From Knoellia sp. p5-6-4 (lineage in GTDB: Bacteria > Actinomycetota > Actinomycetes > Actinomycetales > Dermatophilaceae): 64,000 nt of DNA. Both the position numbers and the translations under genes were made by a program. This document shows positions 43,864 through 52,499 of the stretch, one piece after another; the stretch's first letter is position 1, and each line of letters opens with the position of its first letter. The DNA lies in NCBI RefSeq assembly GCF_029222705.1, contig NZ_JARGZF010000002.1, positions 682,001 to 746,000 of the forward strand. The letters run 5' to 3'. The notes under the pieces are model-generated. The model did not search any database. It was not told the DNA's origin and saw only the letters and a program-made list of their open reading frames with translations.

Positions 43864-45339
43864 TCAGGTGCGAGGTTGGCCACTCCCGCGTGCGCCTCGG
43901 TGGCGGGTCACGCCCACCGCGACGATGACGGCGGCGAGGCCCAGGCTCAGGGCCAGCTCGAGGCGGTGGCCCTCCTGCACGAGCATCAGCAGGAGCACGC
44001 CGCCGATGAAGCCGATGGTGCAGTAGGTCAGCCACGGGTACAGCCACATGCGCACCTGCGGCGCGTGGCCCTCGCGGTCGAGCTGGCGCCGCATGCGCAG
44101 CTGCGACATGGCGATGACGAGGTAGACGAACAGCGCGATGGCGCCGGAGCTGGCCAGCAGGTAGCCGAAGATCGTCTCCGGCAGCATGTAGTTGCCGAGC
44201 ACGCCGAGGAAGCCCACCACGGAGCTGGCGATGATCGCGCTCGCGGGGACGCCGCGGGGGGTCGTGCGCGACCACGAGGCCGGGGCGTCACCGCGGGTGG
44301 ACAGCGAGAAGGCCATGCGGGAGGCCGTGTAGAGCGCCGAGTTCAGGCAGGACGCGACGGCCGTGAGGATGACGAACTCCAGCACGGTGGTGAGCCGGCC
44401 GAGGCCCATCTGCTCGAGCGTGAACTGGTAGGAGCCGGAGTCGCCGGCGGCGAGGCCCTTGGCGTTCCAGGCCACGAGGGAGACGACCACGAAGATCGAG
44501 CCGAGGTAGAAGAGGCTGATGCGCCAGATCACCGAGTTCACGGCCTTGCGGATGCCGCTCTCGGGGTGGGGTGACTCGGCAGCCGCGATGGTCACGATCT
44601 CGGTGCCCATGAAGGTGAACATCGTGATGAGCATGGCGGCGAACACCGAGCCCAGCCCGTTGGGCATGAACCCGCCGTCCTGCCAGAGGTGGCCGACGCC
44701 GCTCGTGTGCGATCCGGGCAGCAGGCCGAGGATGGCGGCCACGCCCAGCGCGATGAAGGCCACGATGGCCACGACCTTCACCAGGGCGAACCAGAACTCG
44801 AACTCGCCGTAGTTGCCGACGCTGAGCAGGTTCGTCCCCACGAGCACCGCGGTGACCACCAGGGCGAAGGCCCACTGCGGCACCGCGGGGAACCAGTCAC
44901 CCAGGATCAGCGCCCCAGCGGTGGCCTCGACCGGGATGACGATGACCCAGAACCACCAGTAGAGCCAGCCGATCGAGAACCCGGCCCAGCGGCCCAGCGA
45001 CCGGTCGGCGTAGGTCGAGAAGGAACCCGTGTCCGGCTGGGCGGTCGCCATCTCCCCGAGCATGCGCATCACGAGGACGACCAGGGCGCCGGCCAGCGCG
45101 TAGGAGACCAGCACCGCCGGCCCGGCCGTCGCGATGGCCTTGGCGGACCCGACGAACAAGCCCGCGCCGATGACCCCGGCGATCGAGATCATCGTGATGT
45201 GACGAGGCTTCAGGCCGGCGTCGAGGCCACCAGCCTGGGGCTGGGAGGAGGCACCGTTGGCGGTTCCTGCCGCCGACCCGTGGACGGCTTTCCCGGTCGC
45301 GGACGCGTGGACGTCGGTGTGCTGGTCTGTATGGCTCAC
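43864..45339 (-). CDS. APC-family amino acid permease (AnsP/GabP/ProY type)
   Basis: A 491-residue membrane transporter with 12 helices. Family signature: LKPRHITMISIAGVIGAGLF followed by VGSAKAIATAGPAVLVSYAL, and further MRMLGEMATAQPDTGSFSTYA, then FMGTEIVTIAAAESPHPESG. It is closest to the amino acid-H+ symporters for GABA, asparagine, proline or aromatic amino acids; the substrate cannot be fixed from sequence. A ~45-residue polar N-terminus precedes helix 1. GTG 45339 is the likely start, nine codons inside the longest frame. Confidence 0.88.
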   Translation of the reverse strand: MSHTDQHTDVHASATGKAVHGSAAGTANGASSQPQAGGLDAGLKPRHITMISIAGVIGAGLFVGSAKAIATAGPAVLVSYALAGALVVLVMRMLGEMATAQPDTGSFSTYADRSLGRWAGFSIGWLYWWFWVIVIPVEATAGALILGDWFPAVPQWAFALVVTAVLVGTNLLSVGNYGEFEFWFALVKVVAIVAFIALGVAAILGLLPGSHTSGVGHLWQDGGFMPNGLGSVFAAMLITMFTFMGTEIVTIAAAESPHPESGIRKAVNSVIWRISLFYLGSIFVVVSLVAWNAKGLAAGDSGSYQFTLEQMGLGRLTTVLEFVILTAVASCLNSALYTASRMAFSLSTRGDAPASWSRTTPRGVPASAIIASSVVGFLGVLGNYMLPETIFGYLLASSGAIALFVYLVIAMSQLRMRRQLDREGHAPQVRMWLYPWLTYCTIGFIGGVLLLMLVQEGHRLELALSLGLAAVIVAVGVTRHRGARGSGQPRT

Positions 45340-45384
45340 GCCAGCAGGGTCCCGAAACCACCCCAACGACGCAAACCGGGCAGG

Positions 45385-46035
45385 TCAGCCCCCGGACGGC
45401 ACCCGGGCCGCCAGCAGGTAGCGCTCGTCGTCGATGTCGCGGCCCCACAGCACCGGGTCGGTGAGCTGGACGACGTGCACGTCCTGGGCAACCTGCTCGA
45501 CCGCGGCCCGCAGGTCGGCGGACCGCACGCCCCCGGCCCACGGCATCCGGTCGGGGTCGTCGAAGCTGTCGTCCCCAACCGAGCTCCAGCGTCCCTCGAC
45601 CAGGACGAGCCGCCCCCCGGGCCGAAGTGCCTCCGCCCAGGCGGCAAGGGCCGCGTGCGGGTCGGGCAGGGTCCACAGGATGTGCCGGGCGAGCACCGCG
45701 TCCGCGCTGCGCGGCTCGAGCGGCGGGGCGCTGACATCGGACTGGTGGACCTCGACGGCGGACCCGAAGTGGGCCGTCTTCGCCCTGGCCCGGCGCACCA
45801 TCTCGCCGGACAGGTCGTAGGCCCGCACGCGGTGCCCCAGCTCGGCGGCGAGGGCGGTCAGCGTCCCCGTGCCGCAGGCGAGGTCGACGACGTCGCTCGG
45901 GTGCGGCGGCAGCCACATCCGCAGCAGGTCCTTCCAGGCGGCTCGCGTGTCCGAGTCCAGCAGACCGTGGTCGGGCTCCTGGTCGTACTCGGCCGCGTAC
46001 TCGTCCCAGTACCGCGCGATCTGCTCGGGGTTCAT
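45385..46035 (-). CDS. SAM-dependent methyltransferase (class I)
   Basis: A 216-residue methyltransferase. Motif I is VVDLACGTGTLTALAAELGH, followed by YDLSGEMVRRARAK, DAVLARHILWTLPDPHAAL and LRPGGRLVLVEGRW. The substrate is unknown; the N-terminal YWDEYAAEYDQEPDHGL is common in small-molecule methyltransferases. It has a gaggag ribosome binding site. It diverges from the SIMPL gene and lies in tandem with the permease, without evidence of shared function. Confidence 0.85.
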   Translation of the reverse strand: MNPEQIARYWDEYAAEYDQEPDHGLLDSDTRAAWKDLLRMWLPPHPSDVVDLACGTGTLTALAAELGHRVRAYDLSGEMVRRARAKTAHFGSAVEVHQSDVSAPPLEPRSADAVLARHILWTLPDPHAALAAWAEALRPGGRLVLVEGRWSSVGDDSFDDPDRMPWAGGVRSADLRAAVEQVAQDVHVVQLTDPVLWGRDIDDERYLLAARVPSGG

Positions 46036-46142
46036 GCAACTCCTCGTCGGGGGCCTTCGACGCAGCGGTGCCGCGCCTTTGCAGCGCCCCATCCCATCAC
46101 GCGCCCGGCCGGCGTGGCGAGGCGCTCCCCTCGAGCCCGCCC

Positions 46143-46148
46143 TAGTCT
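46143..46148 (+). promoter_or_regulatory. Leaderless -10 box of the SIMPL gene
   Basis: TAGTCT lies exactly 7 bases before the GTG at 46156 and decides this start among several in-frame GTG codons. Confidence 0.5.
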
Positions 46149-46155
46149 GTGCCGT

Positions 46156-46821
46156 GTGGCCACCGTGAGCGGCAGCAACGACACCGGCGCCGGAACCCCG
46201 CCTGACGTCTGCGTCGAGGTGACCGGCTCCGGCGTCGCGAGCGCCGTGCCCGACGTCGTGCGCCTCGACGTCGGCGTCCGCTGCGACGCCCCCGACGTGG
46301 GGGCCGCCCTCTCCGACGCGGGGGCCCGCGCCGCCGCGGTCGCGCAGGCGGCGCGCGACCACGGCGTGGAGACGCACGACGTGCAGACCACCGGGGCCGG
46401 CGTGCGGCCGCGGCACGACCGCGACGGGGTCGAGGTCGTCGGCTACTCGGCCCACCAGAGCCTGCGGCTCGCCGTCCGCGACCCCGAGCGCCTGGGCGCG
46501 CTCGTGGACGCCTTCGCAGGCGTGGCAGGCAACGCGCTCACCATCGACCGGATCTCCCTCGAGGTGTCGGACCCCGAGCCCCTGCGGCGACGGGCGCGCC
46601 GTGCCGCCTTCAAGGACGCACAGGCCAAGGCAGAGGAGTATGCCGCCCTGGCCGGGCGCACGCTCGGGAAGGTGACAGCCCTGACCGATGTTGTGCAGGG
46701 TGGGCCCCAGCCCCGCTACGAGCTCATGGCGGCCCGGGCGGGCTCGTCCGGCGCCCTGCCGGTGGAGCTGGGAGAGAACACGGTGACCGCGACCGTCGTG
46801 GTCCGATGGGATTGGACGTAG
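46156..46821 (+). CDS. SIMPL-domain (DUF541) protein
   Basis: A 221-residue protein of the SIMPL family: VTGSGVASAVPDVVRLDVGV at the start of the domain, VQTTGAGVRPRHD, VVGYSAHQSLRLAVRDPERL, and AFKDAQAKAEEYAALAGRTL with ENTVTATVVVRWDW at the end. Members are often exported and linked to oxidative or membrane stress, but this one lacks an obvious signal peptide. The start is fixed by the leaderless box. It ends three bases before the thioredoxin gene. Confidence 0.85.
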   Translation: MATVSGSNDTGAGTPPDVCVEVTGSGVASAVPDVVRLDVGVRCDAPDVGAALSDAGARAAAVAQAARDHGVETHDVQTTGAGVRPRHDRDGVEVVGYSAHQSLRLAVRDPERLGALVDAFAGVAGNALTIDRISLEVSDPEPLRRRARRAAFKDAQAKAEEYAALAGRTLGKVTALTDVVQGGPQPRYELMAARAGSSGALPVELGENTVTATVVVRWDWT

Positions 46822-46824
46822 CAC

Positions 46825-47211
46825 ATGGCCAGCACGACCCTGACCGCAGAGAACTTCGAGAAGACCGTCCTTGACGAGGAGATCGTCCTCGTGGACTTCT
46901 GGGCAGAGTGGTGCGGCCCGTGCCGCCAGTTCGCGCCCGTCTTCGAGGCCGCGTCGGAGCAGCACGACGACATCGTGTTCGGCAAGGTGGACACCGAGGC
47001 CGAGCAGGCCCTCGCGCAGGCCGCCAACATCACGTCGATCCCCACCCTGATGGCCTTCCGCGACGGCATCCTCGTCTTCGCGCAGCCGGGCGCCCTGCCC
47101 GCCTCCGCCCTGCAGCAGGTCATCGAGGGTGTGCGCGGGCTCGACATGGAGGCCATCCGGGCCGAGATCGCCGCCGAGCAGAACGGCGACACCAGCTCCC
47201 CCCAGCCGTGA
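46825..47211 (+). CDS. trxA: Thioredoxin
   Basis: A 128-residue thioredoxin. The active site is FWAEWCGPCRQFAPVFE (WCGPC), with the conserved cis-Pro in ITSIPTLMAFRDG. The last ~20 residues (EIAAEQNGDTSSPQP) form an acidic tail beyond the usual 105-110. It reduces protein disulfides in the cytoplasm. It sits between the SIMPL gene and a membrane protein gene, both in the same direction and within 10 bases, so the three are likely one transcript. Confidence 0.93.
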   Translation: MASTTLTAENFEKTVLDEEIVLVDFWAEWCGPCRQFAPVFEAASEQHDDIVFGKVDTEAEQALAQAANITSIPTLMAFRDGILVFAQPGALPASALQQVIEGVRGLDMEAIRAEIAAEQNGDTSSPQP

Positions 47212-47218
47212 CGGCGCG

Positions 47219-47836
47219 ATGAGCTGGGTGCAGGCCCTCGGCTGGGCCGGCTCGGCGCTGCTGGTCTTCTCGATCCTGCAGGCGCGCGTGCTGCGCTTCC
47301 GGGTGCTCAACCTGCTGGCCTGCCTGATCCTCGTCGTCTTCAACGCCATCCTGCAGATCTGGCCCATGGTCGCGATGAACGTCGTGCTCTCGGCCATCAA
47401 CGTCTGGTTCATCCGTCGGCTGCTGTCCGACCGCACCGACGAACGGGCCTACGAGGTGCTCGAGGTGGCGGCCGACGACACCTACCTCCAGCACTTCCTG
47501 CGCGTGCACGCCACCGACATCGCCCGCTTCTTCCCCCGATTCGGCGAGGCGACACCGCGCGGTGACCGCACGGCATACCTCGTGCAGAAGGGGAACGAGA
47601 CGGTGGGCGTGGTCGTGGTGCGCGACGCCGGCGACGCAGTGGCGCAGGTCGACCTCGACTACGTCACCCCGCGGTTCCGCGACTTCTCCCCCGGCGAGTT
47701 CGTCTACCGCAGGAGCGGGCTGTTCACCCGCCGCGGCTTCCGCCGGATCGTCACCCCTCCGGGGATGGTCAACCCCTACTACGAGCGGTTGGGGTTCACC
47801 CGCGCGGGCGACTCCTGGACGGCCGAGCTGGCCTGA
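47219..47836 (+). CDS. Membrane protein with N-terminal YgjV-like helices and C-terminal GNAT-like domain
   Basis: A 205-residue protein. Residues 1-65 form three short helices (LGWAGSALLVFSILQARVLR, LLACLILVVFNAIL, VVLSAINVWFIRRLL), which resembles YgjV-type inner-membrane proteins. The rest looks like an acetyltransferase fold: YLVQKGNETVGVVVVRDAGD, a DLDYVTPRFRDFSPGEFVY stretch and a final VNPYYERLGFTRAGDSW. The acetyl-CoA loop is weak, so activity is uncertain. It follows trxA by seven bases. The 3' end overlaps the PAP2 gene on the other strand. Confidence 0.65.
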   Translation: MSWVQALGWAGSALLVFSILQARVLRFRVLNLLACLILVVFNAILQIWPMVAMNVVLSAINVWFIRRLLSDRTDERAYEVLEVAADDTYLQHFLRVHATDIARFFPRFGEATPRGDRTAYLVQKGNETVGVVVVRDAGDAVAQVDLDYVTPRFRDFSPGEFVYRRSGLFTRRGFRRIVTPPGMVNPYYERLGFTRAGDSWTAELA

Positions 47837-48636
47837 GCCCCGGCCGCCTCCTCGCCGCGGGCCCGTCGCACGGTGAGGAAGAGCCGGTGGGCGGTTACCA
47901 CCACGATCAGCCAGGCCAGCCCCAGGGTCCAGCCGACCATGACGTCGGTCAGCCAGTGGTGGCCCAGGAAGACCCGGCTCAGCCCCATCGCACCGACGAA
48001 GGCGCCACCGGCGACGAGCACCGCCGCACGGACGCGCGCGCTGTCGAGCCGTCGCAGCAGCAGGTAGACGAGCAGGCCGATGAGGACGGTGGAGTTCAGG
48101 GTGTGGCCGCTGGGGAACGACGGCGACTCCTCGTAGGGCGGCACGGCGAGGTGCAGCGGCGGGCGGGCCCGGCCGATCAGCTCCTTGCCCGAGACGGTCA
48201 TGGCCAGCGACCCGGCCGCCGCCACCAGGGTGAGGACCAGCGGCGTCCAGGAGCGCCACAGCAGCACCATGGCGAGCACGGCCACGGTCACGAGGACCGG
48301 CATTCCCACCGCGCCCCCGATGTCGGTGAAGGCCGTGACCGCCTCGTTGAGGCCGGGACTGCGCCAGCGCACCGCCTGCTCGAGCACGGGCTGGTCGAGC
48401 CCGGCCACGCCGTCGTTCTCGGTCACAGCCTCGTAGACCTCGGCCGAGACGGACGTGAGCAGCACGACGAGCACGCCGCCGATCGCCGCCGTGACGACGA
48501 GGACCCAGCGCGCGGCCGTCCAGCGGGCGAGCGAGAACGCCACGCGCACCAGCCAGCGCCCGGGCTCCGAGCGCCACTGGGCGAGGTCGCGCTGGCCGAT
48601 CCGCTCCTCGGAGAGGGTGTCGCCGCGAAGTCGCAT
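47779..48636 (-). CDS. PAP2-family phosphatase
   Basis: A 285-residue membrane phosphatase. The three PAP2 motifs are present: SGKELIGRARPPL (KX6RP), SPSFPSGHTLNST (PSGH) and LSRVFLGHHWLTDVMVGW (SRX5HX3D). Six helices are likely, with a longer loop after the first. It probably dephosphorylates a lipid phosphate, such as undecaprenyl pyrophosphate or phosphatidic acid. GACAAT lies 5 bases before the ATG. The 3' end overlaps the convergent membrane/GNAT gene by 58 bases. Confidence 0.88.
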   Translation of the reverse strand: MRLRGDTLSEERIGQRDLAQWRSEPGRWLVRVAFSLARWTAARWVLVVTAAIGGVLVVLLTSVSAEVYEAVTENDGVAGLDQPVLEQAVRWRSPGLNEAVTAFTDIGGAVGMPVLVTVAVLAMVLLWRSWTPLVLTLVAAAGSLAMTVSGKELIGRARPPLHLAVPPYEESPSFPSGHTLNSTVLIGLLVYLLLRRLDSARVRAAVLVAGGAFVGAMGLSRVFLGHHWLTDVMVGWTLGLAWLIVVVTAHRLFLTVRRARGEEAAGAQASSAVQESPARVNPNRS

Positions 48637-48710
48637 GTCCCATTGTCACCGACCTCCGCAGACCCGGCGCGGCACGCCCTTCCCGAACGACCGGCACAAC
48701 CTCACGGAAA

Positions 48711-48749
48711 CGTCTTGGGCCCCACCGGAAACCGGTGGGGCCCAAGACG
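48711..48749. terminator. Strong hairpin terminator after tmRNA
   Basis: CGTCTTGGGCCCCACCGG and CCGGTGGGGCCCAAGACG form a perfect 18-base-pair stem with loop AAA. It lies 26 bases past the tmRNA 3' end on its strand. Confidence 0.85.
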
Positions 48750-48774
48750 CGAGCTCAGCGTGATGTGGTCACTG

Positions 48775-49141
48775 TGGTGGAGGTGGCGGGAATCGAACCC
48801 GCGTCCATTGACGGGAAACCAGGGCTTCTCCGGGTGCAGTGCGCTGAGGATTTTCTCGGCCCCAGAGCTCGCGCGCACACGTCCTCTGACAGGCCCAGTC
48901 GAGTGAGAGTCCCGCGCAGTCCCCCGACATGACTGCGCAGCAAGCTACCTAGCTGACGCCAGGATCTCGGTCAGTAGCGAACCGAGGCTGACGGACTTCG
49001 AGGCTCGCTCAGGCGGCGAGGGCGAAGTCGGTGCGCTTGGAATTGGCACCTATTGGTTTGCAGGGGGCGTTGACGAGATGACCCTGCATCCTCGACCCGC
49101 TTCCCCTGGAATGCCGACCAATGTCGAAACCGATCACCCCC
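48775..49141 (-). ncRNA. ssrA: Transfer-messenger RNA (tmRNA)
   Basis: One-piece tmRNA of 367 bases. The 5' end GGGGGTG pairs with CACCTCC before an encoded CCA. GATCGGTTTCGAC and GGGTTCGATTCCCGCC are the tRNA-like D and T regions. The tag frame at 49009-49047 reads ANSKRTDFALAA and stop, with the ALAA end recognised by ClpXP. It frees stalled ribosomes together with SmpB, whose gene is at 62007-62480. Confidence 0.95.
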
Positions 49142-49181
49142 ATGCTCCCGCACGGGGTGTGTCCACATCACGCTGTTCACT

Positions 49182-49187
49182 TGTCAA
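49182..49187 (-). promoter_or_regulatory. -35 box upstream of tmRNA
   Basis: A perfect TTGACA on the minus strand, 41 bases before the mature 5' end of tmRNA. The matching -10 is not clear (GGACAC at 17 bases). The rest of the 216-base gap towards the fasciclin gene holds no gene. Confidence 0.4.
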
Positions 49188-49357
49188 GCTGCTCACACAG
49201 TATCCCTCTCAACACCTCACGGGCTCAAATCCATTCCCACTGAGGCCCATCCGTGTCCGGGACCGGTCCGAACCACGTGCGACACACACCGGGGTGCGGA
49301 ACTGGCGGGACCGCAGCAGGGACCCGGCAGCACCGCTACACCCATAGGAGCAACACC

Positions 49358-50008
49358 ATGACGCGTCACCGCATCCTTGCCGTGGTCGCCAGCGCGGCCC
49401 TCGCCTCCGTCGCCGGACTTGCCACGGCCACGTCGGCCTCAGCGAACTCTGGCGCAGACCACGACAAGTCCCTGGGGACCAAGAGCCTGGCGAAGGTCCT
49501 CGCCGCCGACGGGTCCGGATTCGACCGCAACCCGTGGGACTACGACATCGTCGACAACGCCGTCCACGCGGTGCTGAAGGCCAAGCCGAAGTCCCCGGTG
49601 AAGCTTCTCGCCGACGGCCGAGTGCCGTTGACGGCTTTCCTTCCCAACGACCGGGCGTTCGAGCGGCTCGCCACCGACATCACCGGCAAGCGCTACGACA
49701 GCGAGAAGGACGTGTTCGGCGCCGTGGCGTCGCTGGGCATCAGCAAGGTCGAGACGGTCCTGCTCTACCACGTGGTTCCGGGCGCGACGGTCGACTACCG
49801 CGCGGCGCTGCGCAGCGACGGCGAGAAGCTCAAGACGGCCCAGGGCGGCAGGCTCACCGTCGACGTGCGGGGCGACCACCGGGTGTTCCTGGTCGACGCC
49901 GACCGCGACGACCGCAACGCCAAGGTCGTGCAGCCGAACATCAACAAGGGCAACCGGCAGATCGCCCATGGCATCTCGCAGGTCCTGCGCCCTGTCGACC
50001 TTCCCTGA
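49358..50008 (+). CDS. Secreted fasciclin (FAS1) domain protein
   Basis: A 216-residue exported protein. Signal peptide MTRHRILAVVASAALASVAG ending at an ASA-type site, then a single FAS1 domain: VHAVLKAKPKSPVKLLADGR, LTAFLPNDRAFERLATDITG, VETVLLYHVVPGATVDYRA and GNRQIAHGISQVLRPVDLP. FAS1 domains mediate adhesion to protein or polysaccharide. There is no membrane anchor or sorting motif. A taggagcaacacc sequence provides the ribosome binding site. It lies beside the sortase island but points the other way. Confidence 0.88.
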   Translation: MTRHRILAVVASAALASVAGLATATSASANSGADHDKSLGTKSLAKVLAADGSGFDRNPWDYDIVDNAVHAVLKAKPKSPVKLLADGRVPLTAFLPNDRAFERLATDITGKRYDSEKDVFGAVASLGISKVETVLLYHVVPGATVDYRAALRSDGEKLKTAQGGRLTVDVRGDHRVFLVDADRDDRNAKVVQPNINKGNRQIAHGISQVLRPVDLP

Positions 50009-50021
50009 CGGACCGCAACGA

Positions 50022-50058
50022 CTGCGGGCCGCTCCCCCGGCTGGGGAGCGGCCCGCAG
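50022..50058. terminator. Bidirectional hairpin terminator
   Basis: CTGCGGGCCGCTCCCC pairs with GGGGAGCGGCCCGCAG around CGGCT. It lies between the convergent fasciclin and CAP-domain genes. Confidence 0.8.
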
Positions 50059-50074
50059 TGGCGTGGGTGGCCGG

Positions 50075-50857
50075 TCAGCCGCCGAAGTCCTGGGTCCAGT
50101 AGTGGCCGTACGAGCCACCCTTGGCGTAGCCGACCCCCAGCTGGCGGTAGGAGCAGTTGAGGATGTTGGCACGGTGGCCGGGGCTGTTCATCCAGCTCTT
50201 CATGACCGCGCCGGCGGTCGACTGGCCGGCCGCGATGTTCTCCGCGATGGCTCCGCCGCCGTAGCCCGCGGCCCGGATGCGGTCCGAGAAGGACCGGCCG
50301 TCCTGGCTCGTGTGGGAGAAGTAGTCGGTGGCGGCCATGTCGGCGCTGTGGCCCTGGGCGGCCCGCTGCAGGGTCGAACTGCTCGAGAGCGCGCCACAGC
50401 CGGCCCTGGCGCGTTCGTCGTTGACGAGGGCGAGCACCTGCGAGGCGACCCCGCTGGAGGTTGCGACCGGTTTCGGTGACGGCTTCGGCGCGCTCGTGGT
50501 GCGCGGGGCAGTGGTCCGCGGTGACGGCTTGGGGGCCGCCTGGACCGGCTTGGGCGCAGTGGTCCGCGAGGCAGCCCGGGCCGGCGCAGTGGTGGTGCGC
50601 GCAGGGGTGGCCTTGGGCTTGGGGCTCGCCTTGGGCGTGGCCTTCGTGGTGGTCGGCGTCGCGGTGGCAGGGGTCGTCGTGGGTGCCGCTGTCGCCTCGG
50701 TGGCCGACGTCGCCGGGCTGGGGTGGGCGCTCGCAGCGGTGTCGTCGCGTCCGAACGCCAGGACCGCGCTCCCGCTGCCGACGAGGAGCGCGGCTACGGC
50801 CGCTGCCCCCACGAGTCGTCGCTTACCGGCACCCGGGTGGGCGCTGTGCCGTGCCAT
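50075..50857 (-). CDS. Secreted CAP-domain (SCP/PR-1-like) protein
   Basis: A 260-residue exported protein: signal peptide (KRRLVGAAAVAALLVGSGSA), a ~95-residue Thr/Pro/Lys/Ala-rich linker likely to cross the wall, then a CAP domain (LALVNDERARAGCGALSSSS, ADMAATDYFSHTSQDGRSFS, GENIA-like IAENIAAGQSTAG, SPGHRANILNCSYRQLGVGY). Such domains are common on actinobacterial surfaces with unclear activity. It has no sorting motif. It is the last gene downstream of the three sortase units, 45 bases after the first sortase. Confidence 0.9.
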   Translation of the reverse strand: MARHSAHPGAGKRRLVGAAAVAALLVGSGSAVLAFGRDDTAASAHPSPATSATEATAAPTTTPATATPTTTKATPKASPKPKATPARTTTAPARAASRTTAPKPVQAAPKPSPRTTAPRTTSAPKPSPKPVATSSGVASQVLALVNDERARAGCGALSSSSTLQRAAQGHSADMAATDYFSHTSQDGRSFSDRIRAAGYGGGAIAENIAAGQSTAGAVMKSWMNSPGHRANILNCSYRQLGVGYAKGGSYGHYWTQDFGG

Positions 50858-50902
50858 TCAAACCTCGCAAACCGTCCCTTTTGCCTCGGACGGGGCGACA
50901 CC

Positions 50903-51595
50903 TTACGCGAGACGGGCGATGACGACGACATTCCGCGTGGTCTGCTCCTCGCGCCCCGTCGCGCGGTAGCAGGCGAGGAGCAGCAGGCGGCCGGGAATCG
51001 CGGCCGCCACGGTGGGGGTCTTCGTGAGGTCGGTCTTGAGCACGGTGAAGGAGCTGTCCACGAGGTAGCGCAGGCGGCCGGTGCGCGTGGTCACGTAGAC
51101 CGCGTCCCCGCGCTCGAGCTCCTTGACGCGGTTGAAGACGGCCGGCTCCTTCCAGGTGTGGCCGTAGAGGTAGACGGTGTTCTCGGTGTGGCTGCCGGGC
51201 GTGCCCCCACCGGTCCACCACGCGACGTCCCACAGCGTCGAGGGTTTGATCGCGCCCCCCTGCGCGGCGACCTCGGCCGGTGTGTACGGCGTGACGTCCG
51301 CCCTCAGCCGGATGGATGGCGCCTCGAGCAGGCGTGGCGCGCTCGGCGGCACGAACGGGCGCGACTCGTCCGCGGGACGCGAGAAGGACTGCGGCGGCGC
51401 GGGTGCCGAACCGGCCGCCAGGCCGTCGGTCAGCTCGTCTGCCGCCCGCTCCGGACCGGGCGCCGAGGTGCTCGGCTCCAGCCCGAAGGCCAGGCGCACC
51501 TGAGGCGCGCTGATGCCGAGCAGCGCGACGGCCGCCGCCACCAGGACGGTGACGGCGGCCGTGCGGCCGTAGCGCCGCTTCACGCGTGCTCTCAC
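50903..51595 (-). CDS. Sortase 1 (class F/E-like), partner of surface protein 1
   Basis: A 230-residue membrane-anchored transpeptidase. One N-terminal helix (AAVTVLVAAAVALLGISAPQ) is followed by a Pro/Ser linker and a conserved lead-in SFSRPADESRPFVPPSAPRL. The catalytic residues can be read: His146 in VYLYGHTW, Cys209 in LLLLACYRATG and Arg221 in TTRNVVV. It lies 13 bases after the stop of surface protein 1, so the two genes form one operon. Short spacing between Cys and Arg resembles class F sortases, but assignment to a class needs an alignment. Confidence 0.85.
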   Translation of the reverse strand: MRARVKRRYGRTAAVTVLVAAAVALLGISAPQVRLAFGLEPSTSAPGPERAADELTDGLAAGSAPAPPQSFSRPADESRPFVPPSAPRLLEAPSIRLRADVTPYTPAEVAAQGGAIKPSTLWDVAWWTGGGTPGSHTENTVYLYGHTWKEPAVFNRVKELERGDAVYVTTRTGRLRYLVDSSFTVLKTDLTKTPTVAAAIPGRLLLLACYRATGREEQTTRNVVVIARLA

Positions 51596-51608
51596 GGCAA
51601 GGGCTGGA

Positions 51609-52499
51609 CTACTCGGTGGCCCGGCGCCGGAGGGACAGCAGACCGGCGGCCAGCATCAGCAGGGCACCGGCGCCGACGAGCCCAGCCTGCGGCTGGTAGG
51701 AGCCCTGCAGGTCAGCGCCATCCGTCTGGGCCGCGGGGACCACGTTGGGCGGCAGTGCTCCCACCTCGGGCTCGACCGGAGCCTCCTCGGGCACGGTCGG
51801 GCTGCTCGTGGCGGGCGGGGTGGCGCCGGTGTCGGGGCTCTCCGGAGTCGTCGGCGGCGTGCTCGGCGTCGGCGTGCTCGTCTCGGTGGGCTTCGGCGTC
51901 TCCTTGTCGTCGTCATCGTCGTCGTCGCGGTCACGGTCCTTGCAGACCCACTTGCCGTCCACCTTCTTGGCGTACTTGTCGGTGCGCCCGTCCTTGCGGG
52001 TGTGCATCCCCTTGCCGGTCTCCTCGTCGATGTGGCGCGAGGCGTCGTCCGGGTAGATCAGGTTCCACCCGTTGCCGAGCTCGCCCTTGCCCTCGACCGG
52101 GTGACAGACCCACCGCTTGTCGTCGTCCTTGCCGTCGTCGTCATCATCGTCGTCGTGGTCACGGTCCTTGCAGACCCACTTGCCGTCCACCTTCTTGGCA
52201 TACCGGTCGGTGCTGCCGTCCTTGCGGGTGTGCATCCCCTTGCCGGTCTTCTCGTCGATGTGACGGGAAGCCTTGTCCGGGTCGATCAGGTTCCACCCGT
52301 TGCCGAGCTCGCCGTTGCCCTCGACGGGGTGGCAGATCCACGGCTTGTCGTCGTTGCCGCCCTGTGCGGAGTTCCCGCTTGCCTGGGCAGGCGAGACGAA
52401 CCCCAGCACGAGCGCGATGAGTCCCACCAGCCCGATGAGCAAGGCCGGGCGTGTGGGACGGAACGCGTAGACCACGGCTGTGGCCCTTGAGTCCTGCAT
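51609..52499 (-). CDS. Surface protein 1: two ICH-type repeats, non-canonical C-terminal anchor
   Basis: A 296-residue exported protein. N-terminal signal with the motif VVYAFRPTRPALLIGL, cleavage near AQA. Two ~59-residue repeats (residues 54-112 and 130-188) begin KPWICHPVEG/KRWVCHPVEG and end KWVCKD, each with an Asp run behind. A Thr/Pro linker with SPDTGA (221-226) leads to NVVPAAQTDGA (252-262), a hydrophobic helix and RRRATE. The tail has the shape of a sortase signal but lacks LPXTG next to the helix. It is followed by sortase 1. Confidence 0.8.
   Translation of the reverse strand: MQDSRATAVVYAFRPTRPALLIGLVGLIALVLGFVSPAQASGNSAQGGNDDKPWICHPVEGNGELGNGWNLIDPDKASRHIDEKTGKGMHTRKDGSTDRYAKKVDGKWVCKDRDHDDDDDDDGKDDDKRWVCHPVEGKGELGNGWNLIYPDDASRHIDEETGKGMHTRKDGRTDKYAKKVDGKWVCKDRDRDDDDDDDKETPKPTETSTPTPSTPPTTPESPDTGATPPATSSPTVPEEAPVEPEVGALPPNVVPAAQTDGADLQGSYQPQAGLVGAGALLMLAAGLLSLRRRATE
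51936..52340 (-). repeat. Two copies of the ICH-type domain in surface protein 1
   Basis: Copies at 52164-52340 and 51936-52112 encode nearly the same 59 residues (HPVEGxGELGNGWNLI, DxASRHIDExTGKGMHTRKD, KYAKKVDGKWVCKD). They are nearly identical at DNA level, which points to recent duplication or gene conversion. Confidence 0.85.

Noticed and set aside
48910-48990. Separate tRNA-like element beside the tmRNA
   Set aside because: It is part of the tmRNA pseudoknot region.
50075-50857. CAP-domain protein as a fourth sortase substrate
   Set aside because: It has no C-terminal hydrophobic anchor, no basic tail and no NVVP or PxTG block.
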